NCBI RefSeq assembly: GCF_001746295.1
Contig: NZ_MJAH01000017.1
Location: 85,589 to 149,588 of the forward strand
Direction: 5' to 3'
Origin: Streptomyces sp. LUP47B
GTDB lineage: Bacteria; Actinomycetota; Actinomycetes; Streptomycetales; Streptomycetaceae
DNA length: 64,000 nucleotides
The notes under the pieces were generated by a model. The model ran no database searches. It saw only the letters and a program-made list of their open reading frames with translations, and was not told the DNA's origin. Position numbers and translations under genes: made by a program. Below, one piece after another: positions 55,973 to 64,000 of this stretch; positions within the stretch are counted from its first letter, which is position 1, and each line of letters opens with the position of its first letter.

Positions 55973-56773
55973 ATGAGTTCTCTGCTGCTCCTGACCAATG
56001 CCCTCCAGCCATCGACGGAGGTGCTGCCTGCCCTCGGCCTGCTTCTGCACAACGTGCGTGTGGCTCCGGCGGAAGGCCCCGCCCTCGTCGACACCCCAGG
56101 CGCCGACGTCATCCTCATCGACGGACGCCGTGATCTGCCGCAGGTCCGCAGCCTGTGCCAGCTCCTGCGCTCGACCGGGCCCGGCTGTCCGCTCATCCTC
56201 GTCGTGACCGAGGGCGGCCTCGCCGCCGTCACCGCCGACTGGGGCATCGACGACGTCCTTCTCGACACCGCGGGACCGGCGGAGGTCGAGGCGCGTCTGC
56301 GGCTGGCCATGGGCCGCCAGCAGATCGTCAACGACGACTCCCCGATGGAGATCCGCAACGGCGACCTGTCGGTCGACGAGGCGACCTACTCCGCGAAGCT
56401 CAAGGGCCGGGTCCTCGACCTCACCTTCAAGGAGTTCGAGCTCCTCAAGTACCTCGCCCAGCACCCCGGCCGCGTCTTCACGCGGGCGCAGCTGCTGCAG
56501 GAGGTCTGGGGCTACGACTACTTCGGCGGCACCCGAACGGTCGATGTCCACGTACGACGGCTGCGCGCGAAGCTCGGACCCGAGCACGAGTCGCTGATCG
56601 GGACCGTCCGGAACGTCGGTTATCGATTCGTTACTCCGGAGAAGGGCAGCGTCGGCGTGAGCGACGACGCCAAGGCCAAGGGCGCCGTGACCGGTGCTCC
56701 CGGCCAGGCAAACACGGAGGATGCGGACGAGAGCGCCGCCCTGGACGCCTCCGAGGTACCGGCCGAGGCATAG
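55973..56773 (+). CDS. glnR: Nitrogen regulator GlnR
   Basis: A 266-residue OmpR-type orphan regulator controlling glutamine synthetase, ammonium uptake and nitrite reduction. The receiver is atypical: Asp50 sits in VILIDGRRDLPQ and the usual acidic pair and Lys are missing, as known for GlnR, which acts as a phosphorylation-independent dimer. The winged helix (about 130-225) has LKGRVLDLTFKEFELLKYLAQHPGRVF and GTRTVDVHVRRLRAKLGPE. The acidic/Ala tail is variable. ATG 55973 with GAGGAGG upstream. It is divergent from the hydrolase. Confidence 0.96.
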   Translation: MSSLLLLTNALQPSTEVLPALGLLLHNVRVAPAEGPALVDTPGADVILIDGRRDLPQVRSLCQLLRSTGPGCPLILVVTEGGLAAVTADWGIDDVLLDTAGPAEVEARLRLAMGRQQIVNDDSPMEIRNGDLSVDEATYSAKLKGRVLDLTFKEFELLKYLAQHPGRVFTRAQLLQEVWGYDYFGGTRTVDVHVRRLRAKLGPEHESLIGTVRNVGYRFVTPEKGSVGVSDDAKAKGAVTGAPGQANTEDADESAALDASEVPAEA

Positions 56774-56890
56774 CGGGTTCTGCGCCTGGGCATGGCTCCC
56801 GCACCGACTACTTCCCGGTAGGCCTTTGCGGGGGCACAGTGCCTCCTTCACGCCCTGCCCAGAGCGGGTCCATCCGCGTAGACTCCGCGC

Positions 56891-57913
56891 GTGGCCAAGG
56901 TAACCAGGGATGATGTCGCGCGGCTGGCAGGGACGTCCACTGCCGTCGTCAGTTATGTCATCAACAACGGACCCCGGCCGGTTGCCCCGGCCACGCGCGA
57001 GCGTGTCCTCGCCGCGATCAAGGAACTGGGCTACCGGCCCGACCGGGTCGCCCAGGCGATGGCGTCCCGGCGTACGGATCTCATAGGCCTGATCGTGCCG
57101 GACGCGCGCCAGCCGTTCTTCGCGGAGATGGCGCACGCGGTCGAACAGGCCGCTTCCGAGCGCGGGAAGATGGTGCTCGTCGGGAACTCCGACTACATCG
57201 GCGAGCGTGAGACCCACTATCTGCGGGCGTTCCTCGGGATGCGGGTGTCCGGGCTGATCCTGGTCTCCCACGCGCTGAACGACAACGCCGCCGCCGAGAT
57301 CGAGGCGTGGGACGCCCGGGTCGTGCTGCTGCACGAGCGGCCGGAGGCGATCGACGACGTCGCCGTCGTCCTCGACGACCTCTCCGGCGCGAAGACCGCC
57401 GTCGAGCATCTGCTGGGGCACGGCTACCCCTACGTCGCCTGTATGGGCGGTACCGCCGACACTCCCGCCGTGGGCGACCCGGTCTCCGATCACGTCGAGG
57501 GCTGGCGACAGGCCATGGACGAGGCCGGGCTCCCCACCGAGGGACGGGTCTTCGAGGCGCCGTACAACCGCTACGACGCGTATCAGGTGGCGCTCGGGGT
57601 GCTCTCGGGGCCCGATCGACCCCCGGCGATCTTCTGCTCCACCGACGACCAGGCGATCGGTCTGCTGCGGGCCGCGCGCGAGCTGCGCATCGACGTGCCG
57701 GGCGAGCTGGGGGTCATCGGGTTCGACGACATCAAGGAAGCCGCGCTCGCGGATCCGCCGATGACGACGATGGGGTCGGACCGGTCGGCGATGGCCCGGG
57801 CCGCGGTGGATCTGGTGCTGGACGACGGACTCCGGGTCGCGGGCTCCCGCCGGGAGCGGCTGAAGGTGTTCCCGTCGAAGCTGGTCGTGCGGCGGTCCTG
57901 CGGGTGCGAGTGA
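56891..57913 (+). CDS. LacI-family transcriptional regulator
   Basis: A 340-residue regulator: N-terminal LacI HTH (KVTRDDVARLAGTSTAVVSYVINNGPRPVAPATRERVLAAIKELGY) with the hinge helix, and a periplasmic-binding-like sensor domain (about 60-330) ending RRSCGCE. The sugar ligand is not evident; the gene stands alone between glnR and the protease gene. GTG start at 56891. Confidence 0.92.
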   Translation: MAKVTRDDVARLAGTSTAVVSYVINNGPRPVAPATRERVLAAIKELGYRPDRVAQAMASRRTDLIGLIVPDARQPFFAEMAHAVEQAASERGKMVLVGNSDYIGERETHYLRAFLGMRVSGLILVSHALNDNAAAEIEAWDARVVLLHERPEAIDDVAVVLDDLSGAKTAVEHLLGHGYPYVACMGGTADTPAVGDPVSDHVEGWRQAMDEAGLPTEGRVFEAPYNRYDAYQVALGVLSGPDRPPAIFCSTDDQAIGLLRAARELRIDVPGELGVIGFDDIKEAALADPPMTTMGSDRSAMARAAVDLVLDDGLRVAGSRRERLKVFPSKLVVRRSCGCE

Positions 57914-58044
57914 GTTCCCTTAACGGCGCCTGAGGACGCGGCGCCGGAGGCCAGGGGCGGCTTTATATCGGGCATACGAGGTTCTGCCGGGCTTCTCAGG
58001 GAGCACTCAGGGAGCTCTCATGGTGGGGCGACAAGCTCAGTGTC

Positions 58045-59232
58045 ATGACCGAGAGCTTCCGCCGCGACGGCGAGTACGAGCAGTACGACACTCCCTACCA
58101 GGGCGCCCAGCAGCAGCACGCTTCCTCGCCCGTGAACCCCGAGTGGCCGCCCCCGCCGACCCAGCCGCCCGCGGCGCCGGTTCAGCAGCCGGTCGTCGAG
58201 CCGACGACCGTGTGGCCGGGCGGCCGGCAGGACCAGCCCGCCGCCTTCGCCTCCGAGGGCGCCGGTTCCTACGGCGGTGACGGCAACGGCGGCGGGACCG
58301 CTCTGCTCAGCGCGCCCCCGGCCGAGCCCGCGGCGCCCGCCCCGAGGAAGCGCACCCGCGGCCCCCTCGCCCTCCTCGCCGCCGTCGCGATCGTCGCCGC
58401 GGCGATAGGAGGCGGCACCGCCTATGGCATCCAGGAGCTGACCGGCAACGACACGGTCGCCTCCAGCAGCAGCACCAGCACCAATGTGGTGCCGTCCTCC
58501 GCCAAGGGCACGGTCTCCGGGGTCGCGAAGGCGGTCAGCCCGAGCATCGTCGAGATCAACGCCACCTCGAACGCCGGTGAGTCCACCGGCTCCGGCGTGA
58601 TCATCACCAGCGACGGTGAGATCATCACCAACAACCACGTCGTCTCCGGCGCCACCTCTGTCAAGGTGAGCACCAGCGACGGCAAGACCTACACCGCGAA
58701 GGTCGTCGGCACCGACAGCAAGAAGGACCTCGCCCTCATCAAGCTGGAGAACGCCTCCGGTCTGACCGTGGCCACCCTCGGCAACTCCGCCGGCGTCCAG
58801 GTCGGCGACCAGGTCGTGGCGATCGGCTCCCCCGAGGGTCTCACCGGCACCGTCACCAGCGGCATCGTCTCCGCCCTGAACCGCGACGTGACCGTCGCGA
58901 CGGAGGAGGGCCAGAGCCAGGGCCAGGGTCAGGGCCAGAGCGGCGGCAACGGCCAGTGGCCGTTCGAGTTCGGCGGCCGGCAGTTCAACGGCGACACCGG
59001 TTCGTCGACGACGACGTACAAGGCGATCCAGACGGACGCGTCCTTGAACCCGGGCAACTCCGGCGGCGCGCTCATCGACATGAACGGCAACATCATCGGC
59101 ATCAACTCCGCGATGTACTCCGCCAGTTCGGACTCCTCGACGGCCGGTAGCGCGGGCCTCGGCTTCTCCATCCCGATCAACACCGTCAAGTCCGACCTGG
59201 CCACGCTGCGGGCCGGCGGCGCCGACAACTGA
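58045..59232 (+). CDS. Membrane-anchored HtrA-like serine protease without PDZ
   Basis: A 395-residue S1C protease. A Pro/Gln-rich cytoplasmic N-terminus (1-100) and a membrane helix (about 105-128) lead to a trypsin-like domain (about 150-395) with catalytic His198 (ITNNHVV), Asp228 (KKDLALIKL) and Ser339 (NPGNSGGAL). A Gln/Gly-rich insert lies at about 285-315. The C-terminus ends right after the protease domain, so the usual PDZ domain is absent. It is upstream of the two-component pair and may be envelope-stress linked. Confidence 0.92.
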   Translation: MTESFRRDGEYEQYDTPYQGAQQQHASSPVNPEWPPPPTQPPAAPVQQPVVEPTTVWPGGRQDQPAAFASEGAGSYGGDGNGGGTALLSAPPAEPAAPAPRKRTRGPLALLAAVAIVAAAIGGGTAYGIQELTGNDTVASSSSTSTNVVPSSAKGTVSGVAKAVSPSIVEINATSNAGESTGSGVIITSDGEIITNNHVVSGATSVKVSTSDGKTYTAKVVGTDSKKDLALIKLENASGLTVATLGNSAGVQVGDQVVAIGSPEGLTGTVTSGIVSALNRDVTVATEEGQSQGQGQGQSGGNGQWPFEFGGRQFNGDTGSSTTTYKAIQTDASLNPGNSGGALIDMNGNIIGINSAMYSASSDSSTAGSAGLGFSIPINTVKSDLATLRAGGADN

Positions 59233-59258
59233 CATCACCTGACCGCGAGGAGTACGTC

Positions 59259-59441
59259 ATGATCCAGCAGGTTTCGCACCCGGTGGCCGGCTCCGGGCCG
59301 GCCGCATTCGCCCTGGCCCTCGACGTGGCGTACGAGTTGCACCCGCCGGTGACGCGGGCGCCCGAGGTGGCATCCGTGGCGGTGGCCCGCCGCGGGGTGA
59401 GCGCCGCCCGCAGCCGCCGCCGCAGCCCCGCACGCGGCTGA
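59259..59441 (+). CDS. Hypothetical 60-residue Ala/Arg-rich protein
   Basis: A short ORF with GAGGAG seven bases before the ATG at 59259, lying 26 bases after the protease stop. Composition is Ala-rich in the first half and Arg/Ser-rich at the end (SAARSRRRSPARG). It could be a real downstream gene or a spurious frame in GC-rich DNA. No domain. Confidence 0.4.
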   Translation: MIQQVSHPVAGSGPAAFALALDVAYELHPPVTRAPEVASVAVARRGVSAARSRRRSPARG

Positions 59442-59539
59442 ACCCCGCCCATGACGCGCCGGCCGGGAACCATGCGAGGCTGAAAGCGTTCACTGTCCCA
59501 GCCCCCTGCCGTCCCACCGCACCCGAGGAATCCCCAGCC

Positions 59540-60277
59540 ATGAGCCCCGCCGAAGGCGACCGTGACCCCCAGCGCATCCTGATCGTCGACGACGAGCCGG
59601 CGGTGCGCGAAGCACTCCAGCGCAGCCTCGCCTTCGAGGGCTACGACACCGAGGTCGCCGTGGACGGCGCGGACGCGTTGGACAAGGCGACCGCGTACCG
59701 GCCCGACCTGGTCGTCCTCGACATCCAGATGCCCCGCATGGACGGGCTCACCGCGGCCCGGCGCATCCGCGGCGCGGGCGACACGACCCCCATCCTGATG
59801 CTCACGGCCCGCGACACGGTCGGGGACCGGGTCACCGGGCTCGACGCGGGCGCCGACGACTATCTGGTCAAGCCGTTCGAGCTGGACGAGCTGTTCGCCC
59901 GGGTCCGTGCGCTGCTGCGGCGCAGTTCGTACGCCGCGGCGGCCGGTGCGGGGTCCGCCGAGGACGACGAGGCGCTCACCTTCGCCGACCTGCGGATGGA
60001 TCTCGCGACCCGTGAGGTCACGCGTGCGGGGCGGCCGGTGGAGCTGACCCGTACCGAGTTCACCCTGCTCGAGATGTTCATGGCGCACCCGCGCCAGGTG
60101 CTGACCAGGGAACAGATCCTGAAGGCGGTGTGGGGCTTCGACTTCGAGCCGTCGTCCAACTCGCTGGACGTGTACGTGATGTACCTGCGCCGCAAGACGG
60201 AGGCGGGCGGTGAGCCGCGGCTCGTGCACACGGTTCGTGGCGTGGGGTATGTGCTGCGGCAGGGTGGCGCGGAGTGA
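59540..60277 (+). CDS. OmpR-family response regulator
   Basis: A 245-residue regulator with Asp61 phospho-acceptor (LVVLDIQMPRMDG), Thr/Lys sites (LTARD, DDYLVKPFELDEL) and a winged helix (about 145-240) ending SLDVYVMYLRRKTE. Similar to MprA/TcrA-type envelope-stress regulators. It overlaps the kinase gene by 4 bases (GTGA). It lies downstream of an HtrA-like protease, as in mprAB-pepD, which supports an envelope role. Confidence 0.92.
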   Translation: MSPAEGDRDPQRILIVDDEPAVREALQRSLAFEGYDTEVAVDGADALDKATAYRPDLVVLDIQMPRMDGLTAARRIRGAGDTTPILMLTARDTVGDRVTGLDAGADDYLVKPFELDELFARVRALLRRSSYAAAAGAGSAEDDEALTFADLRMDLATREVTRAGRPVELTRTEFTLLEMFMAHPRQVLTREQILKAVWGFDFEPSSNSLDVYVMYLRRKTEAGGEPRLVHTVRGVGYVLRQGGAE

Positions 60278-61746
60278 AGAGGGTCGTACGGCGTTATCGG
60301 TCCCTGCCCATCCGGTCACGGCTGGCGCTGCTCGTGGCGGCGGCGGTGGCGTTCGCGGTGGCGGCGGTGTCGGTGACCTGCTGGTTCATCGTGCAGGGGA
60401 AGCTGTACGACCAGCTCGACGAGGATCTGCAGAACGCTGCGCAGCCGCAGCAGGTGCAGGCAGTCGTGGCCACCCTCGCCGAGTGCCCTCAGACGCCGGT
60501 GGTGACCTATGGCGATGTCCGGACCCGGGCCGAGGTCTACCTCCAGCTGGTGCAGGCGGACGGCAAGGCCTGCGTCTCGTCGAATTCGCTGGGCAGGGTC
60601 AGGACCACCGGTGCCGACGAGAACGTGGTCAAGGACGCGACAAGAAAGGGGGGGATCCTTCGCAACGGCACCGACTCGGACGGCAATCCCGTACGAGTGC
60701 TGACGACACCCTTGTACGTCAGCCAGGGCCCGGGCTCACGGCCCCAGCTGTACAGCGAGGCCGCACTCACCGTCGCCGTTCCTCTGAAGACCACGCAGTC
60801 CACCCTCAACGAACTCGCCCTCATCCTCCTCCTCGTCTCCGGCATCGGAGTCCTCGGCGCCGGTGCCGCAGGCCTCTTCGTGGCACGGGCCGGTCTCCGT
60901 CCCGTCGACGAGCTCACCGAGGCCGTCGAGCGGGTGGCACGCACCGAGGACCTGAACATCCGCATCCCCGTCGAGGAGGACGCCGAGGACGAGGTCGCCC
61001 GTCTGTCCCGCTCGTTCAACTCGATGACGAGCTCGCTCGCCAGCTCCCGCGAGCTCCAGCAGCAGCTCATCGCCGACGCGGGGCACGAACTGCGCACTCC
61101 CCTCACCTCCCTGCGCACCAACATCGAACTCCTCACCCGCAGCGAGGAGACCGGCCGCCCGATCCCCGAGGCCGACCGCAAGGCGCTGCTCGCGTCCGTG
61201 AAGGCGCAGATGACCGAACTGGCGTCCCTGATAGGCGACTTGCAGGAGCTGTCGCGCTCGGAAGGCCAGCGCGGTGAGCGGGTACAGGTCGTCTCGCTGG
61301 AGGACACCGTCGAGTCGGCCCTGCGCAGGGCACGGCTGCGGGGCCCGGAGCTGACCATCGACGCCTCGCTGGAGCCCTGGTACACCCGGGCCGAACCCGC
61401 CGCGCTGGAACGCGCCGTGGTCAACATCCTCGACAACGCCGTGAAGTTCAGCCCCGAGGGCGGCACGATCGAGGTCCGGCTGACGGAGGGAGTCCTCACC
61501 GTCCGCGACCACGGCCCCGGCATCCCCGCCGACGAACTCCCCTATGTCTTCGACCGCTTCTGGCGCTCCCCGGACGCCCGCGCCCTGCCCGGCTCCGGTC
61601 TCGGCCTCTCCATCGTGGCCCGCACGGTCCAGCAGGCCGGCGGCGAGGTCACCCTCGGCCCTGCCGGCGACGGCGGCACGATCGCGACCGTACGACTGCC
61701 GGGGGCGCCGATTCCGCCACCGGAGACGCCAGCCGCCGTACAGTGA
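60274..61746 (+). CDS. Sensor histidine kinase (partner of the preceding regulator)
   Basis: A 490-residue kinase: two membrane helices (about 17-40 and 180-203) flanking an extracytoplasmic sensor (about 41-179), HAMP (about 204-258), HisKA with His271 (IADAGHELRTPLTSL) and HATPase with NILDNAVKFSP and GSGLGLSI. The GTG at 60274 overlaps the regulator stop. With the upstream HtrA-like protease this resembles an MprAB-type envelope-stress module. Confidence 0.92.
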   Translation: MKRVVRRYRSLPIRSRLALLVAAAVAFAVAAVSVTCWFIVQGKLYDQLDEDLQNAAQPQQVQAVVATLAECPQTPVVTYGDVRTRAEVYLQLVQADGKACVSSNSLGRVRTTGADENVVKDATRKGGILRNGTDSDGNPVRVLTTPLYVSQGPGSRPQLYSEAALTVAVPLKTTQSTLNELALILLLVSGIGVLGAGAAGLFVARAGLRPVDELTEAVERVARTEDLNIRIPVEEDAEDEVARLSRSFNSMTSSLASSRELQQQLIADAGHELRTPLTSLRTNIELLTRSEETGRPIPEADRKALLASVKAQMTELASLIGDLQELSRSEGQRGERVQVVSLEDTVESALRRARLRGPELTIDASLEPWYTRAEPAALERAVVNILDNAVKFSPEGGTIEVRLTEGVLTVRDHGPGIPADELPYVFDRFWRSPDARALPGSGLGLSIVARTVQQAGGEVTLGPAGDGGTIATVRLPGAPIPPPETPAAVQ

Positions 61747-61879
61747 ACGCCAAGCTGTCGATGTCCTGTCAACCCTCACGCGTTCTCGACCCTACTCACG
61801 GGTTCTCTGCCAGCTTCCTGAGTTGTCGAACAGGTGCCCCACGCATCTGTCCTCAGCACTCAGGAGTGAAGAACCCCCC

Positions 61880-62737
61880 ATGCGTCTGTTCCGTACATCG
61901 ACTCTGAAGAAGAGCGTCCTCGCCGCCGCGTCCGCGGCCCTCGCCGTCACCGGGCTGCTGGCCGGCTCGGGGACCGCTCAGGCCGCCGGTCCCGGCGGTG
62001 CCCAGAACGTCCGGGGCGTGGACCCCGGGAACACCGACGTCATGCTGGACCGGCTGTGCGGCCAGGAGACCAGCCTGACCGGCGTCTACGGCGCGCTCAA
62101 CGTCGACACCGGCGAGTTCAAGACACAGGACGAGTACCTGCGGGACGTGGTCGGGCTGTGGGTGCCCGCCGGGCCGTGGGAGCTGTTCCGCGGCTGGTGC
62201 GGGTACGCGCAGGCCTCGACCTGGTCCGTGAAGGGCGAGCCCGTGCGCACCTCCGAGTGGACCGGCAACCACGGCACGACCGAGGACAAGGTGACCTTCG
62301 TCAGCGGATACAGCACCAAGACGTTCGCCAAGAAGAGCGTCGGCGCCAACATCAGCCTCTCCCTGGCCAAGAGCATCTTCTCCGGCACCCTGGGCGGCAG
62401 CGCCGGCTACGAGTGGGGCTGGGAGAAGACCTCGTCCTTCGAGCGGCGCAGCGAGAAGTCCATACCGCCGTGCACCCAGGTGGCGACCACCTGGACGCCG
62501 TACCAGCGGGTGGTCCGCGTGAACCCGGTGTTCTACGTCGAGGACTACCAGTGGAACAAGGGCGACGGCGACGTCACCACGCACACCTGGCGCGGCCGGG
62601 ACGCGAGTTGGAAGACGATCTACTCGTACGGCTACTACATCGACGGCATCTCCGACAAGCTCCTGCCCAACGGCCAGCCCGACGGCCGTGAGGACAAGTG
62701 GCAGGAAAACCTCGACCCGAAGTCCTGCGCCAAGTAG
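61880..62737 (+). CDS. Secreted protein, possible aerolysin-type beta-pore former
   Basis: A 285-residue exported protein: signal peptide (about 1-36, ending AQA). The mature part has alternating Ser/Thr/Gly and hydrophobic residues in the stretch SVGANISLSLAKSIFSGTLGG and an aromatic-rich GYEWGWEKTSSFE. This resembles the insertion-loop region of aerolysin/ETX-MTX2 toxins. Four or so Cys (LCGQE, WCGYA, PPCTQ, KSCAK) suggest disulfides. The identification is by pattern only. ATG 61880 after GAAGAACCCCCC. It is followed by a terminator. Confidence 0.72.
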   Translation: MRLFRTSTLKKSVLAAASAALAVTGLLAGSGTAQAAGPGGAQNVRGVDPGNTDVMLDRLCGQETSLTGVYGALNVDTGEFKTQDEYLRDVVGLWVPAGPWELFRGWCGYAQASTWSVKGEPVRTSEWTGNHGTTEDKVTFVSGYSTKTFAKKSVGANISLSLAKSIFSGTLGGSAGYEWGWEKTSSFERRSEKSIPPCTQVATTWTPYQRVVRVNPVFYVEDYQWNKGDGDVTTHTWRGRDASWKTIYSYGYYIDGISDKLLPNGQPDGREDKWQENLDPKSCAK

Positions 62738-62760
62738 GCGCGTTCACGCGGCAACCTTCC

Positions 62761-62801
62761 GTGCGGGGGCGGCGACTGCTCTGCGGTCCCTGCCCCCGCA
62801 C
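62761..62801. terminator. Terminator hairpin upstream of the pectate lyase gene
   Basis: GTGCGGGGGC (62761-62770) pairs perfectly with GCCCCCGCAC (62792-62801), closing the secreted-protein gene. It sits within the space just before the next start. Confidence 0.78.
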
Positions 62802-62808
62802 GGAACGG

Positions 62809-64000
62809 ATGCCCCCCATGGCCCTGCATCGCCGACGCCGGACAACCGCCTTCGCCCTCGGTGTTCCGCTCATCCTGACGACCGCCGGAGGGCTGGCCTA
62901 CGGTCTGCTCCCGGGCGCCCAGCCCCAGGCCTCCGCCGCCACCACGACCGCCGCCCCCGCCTGGGCCACCGCCACCGCGGACGGCTTCGCCTCCGTCGAC
63001 GCGCTCGGCCAGAACGGGACGTACGGCGGCCGGGACGGTCAGATCGTCACCGTGAAGACGCTCGCCGACCTGGAGAAGTACGCGACGGCGAGCGAGCCGT
63101 ACGTCATCGTCGTCGCCGCGACGATCACCATGGACCCGGTCGGGAAAGAGATCAAGGTCCAGAGCAACAAGACCATCGTCGGGTCCGGGACCTCCGGGCA
63201 GATCGTCGGCGGTGGCTTCTTCCTCGGTTCCGGCGTGCACAACGTGATCATCCGCAACCTCACCATCCGGGACGCCTACCAGGGCGTGTGGAACGACAAG
63301 GAACACGACTTCGACGCCATCCAGATGGACGGCGCCCACCACGTGTGGATCGACCACAACGACCTGCGGCACATGGCCGACGGACTCATCGACGTCCGCA
63401 AGGACAGCACCTATGTGACGGTCTCCTGGAACAAACTCAGCCAGGACAACAAGGCGTTCGGCATCGGCTGGACGGAGAACGTCGTCACCGACATCACCAT
63501 CCACCACAACTGGATCCGCGAGACCGAGCAGCGCAACCCGTCCACGGACAACGCCGCCCACGCGCACCTCTACAACAACTTCCTGGAGGACGTGGCCGGG
63601 ACGGACATCAACTCCTCCTACGGCAACTACTCGCGCGGCGCGACCAGGATGGTTCTGGAGAACTCCTGGTTCCAGGGCTTCAAGAACCCCGTCATCAAGG
63701 ACGCCACCGCGAGCATCGTCCAGAAGGGCAACACCTTCGTGGGGACGAGCGGCCGGAACGAGAGCGGGGGCACCGCCTTCGATCCGAAGACGTACTACGC
63801 CTACACGCCCGACAAGACCGCCGACGTGCCCGCCCTGCTCAAGTCCGGCGCGGGGCCGCGCGGTTCCATCGGTACGACGGCCACCACCACCAAAGCGGCG
63901 GCGGCCACGACGCTCACCGTCGCCAAGGACGGCAGCGGGCAGTACTCGACCGTGCAGGCCGCGGTGAACGCCGTACCGGCGAACAACCCCTCCCGTGTGG
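62809..64000 (+). CDS. Pectate lyase fused to pectinesterase (C-terminus cut by window edge)
   Basis: A secreted pectinolytic fusion. After a signal peptide (basic RRRR then a hydrophobic core, ending near ASAA), a PL1 pectate lyase domain (about 50-340) shows the right-handed beta-helix pattern: NKTIVGSGTSGQIVGGG, NVIIRNLTIRD, HHVWIDHNDL and HHNWIRETEQRNPS. A short Ala/Thr linker is followed by TVAKDGSGQYSTVQAAVNAVPANNPSRV, the opening of a CE8 pectin methylesterase, where the window ends. The ATG at 62809 has GGA upstream; an in-frame ATG three codons later is equally possible. It degrades pectin in plant material. Confidence 0.9.
   Translation, partial: MPPMALHRRRRTTAFALGVPLILTTAGGLAYGLLPGAQPQASAATTTAAPAWATATADGFASVDALGQNGTYGGRDGQIVTVKTLADLEKYATASEPYVIVVAATITMDPVGKEIKVQSNKTIVGSGTSGQIVGGGFFLGSGVHNVIIRNLTIRDAYQGVWNDKEHDFDAIQMDGAHHVWIDHNDLRHMADGLIDVRKDSTYVTVSWNKLSQDNKAFGIGWTENVVTDITIHHNWIRETEQRNPSTDNAAHAHLYNNFLEDVAGTDINSSYGNYSRGATRMVLENSWFQGFKNPVIKDATASIVQKGNTFVGTSGRNESGGTAFDPKTYYAYTPDKTADVPALLKSGAGPRGSIGTTATTTKAAAATTLTVAKDGSGQYSTVQAAVNAVPANNPSRV

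Overview
The window is a piece of a Streptomyces chromosome. It is very GC-rich with strong third-position GC bias, most starts are preceded by GGAGG-like sites, and the gene set is diagnostic: mycothiol biosynthesis (mshA), the anti-sigma factor RsiG with both c-di-GMP signatures, the nickel regulator Nur, GlnR, PhoR-PhoP-PhoU, CarD and HbhA-like surface protein. From memory, the order follows the S. coelicolor core segment around SCO4155-SCO4233 in reverse; I could not check this. No rRNA, tRNA or CRISPR array was seen.

Left part (1-10.9 kb): ispD (cut by the edge) and carD, then a palindrome-rich 0.6 kb divergent region, a lipoprotein, and the phosphate module phoP-phoR (minus) facing phoU (plus), with phased 11-nt PHO-box repeats between them. 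A short Cys-rich ORF, an SDR/NADP-oxidoreductase pair with a divergent LysR regulator, gpmA and an MFS exporter follow. A standalone TnpB element (about 10.93-12.42 kb) lies between the exporter and a DUF2000 gene, and its right end supplies the stop codon of that gene.

Middle (12.4-31.9 kb): AraC regulator, mshA with a YbjN gene, a cell-wall NlpC/P60 hydrolase, a receiver-SpoIIE phosphatase, HbhA-like protein, an XRE regulator with an ideal palindromic operator, then accessory enzymes (Nudix, nucleotidyltransferase, VOC, a TTA-containing ankyrin-repeat protein, RraA-like, an F420/hemerythrin fusion) and a TetR-HelD pair.

31.9-39 kb is the most unusual region. It holds a protein with two complete aminoglycoside-phosphotransferase-type kinase domains and three GntR-type regulators sharing the same unrecognised C-terminal domain. 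It also holds an HAD phosphatase coupled to one of the regulators by a one-base stop/start overlap, and two divergent modules, each pairing a GntR gene with a paralogous ~61-residue hydrophobic protein. Both modules have the same operator palindrome and apparently leaderless GntR promoters. A cluster of CACAACTGAACA repeats closes the region. I propose this as a candidate undescribed system.

Right part (39-64 kb): Eis-like acetyltransferase, rsiG, dtd, ygfZ-nur-nitrobindin operon, three linked one-TM secreted-domain proteins, and a sulfur operon (Cys leader peptide, thiosulfate sulfurtransferase, DUF1416). Next come a MITE and an IS5-type element inserted in tandem at what looks like a shared CTAG stop-codon pair, a ThiS/MoaD protein, and a large TnpB-related protein. 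Then follow glnR, a LacI regulator, an HtrA-like protease next to a two-component system, a secreted protein resembling aerolysin-type pore formers, and the start of a pectate lyase-pectinesterase fusion cut by the right edge.
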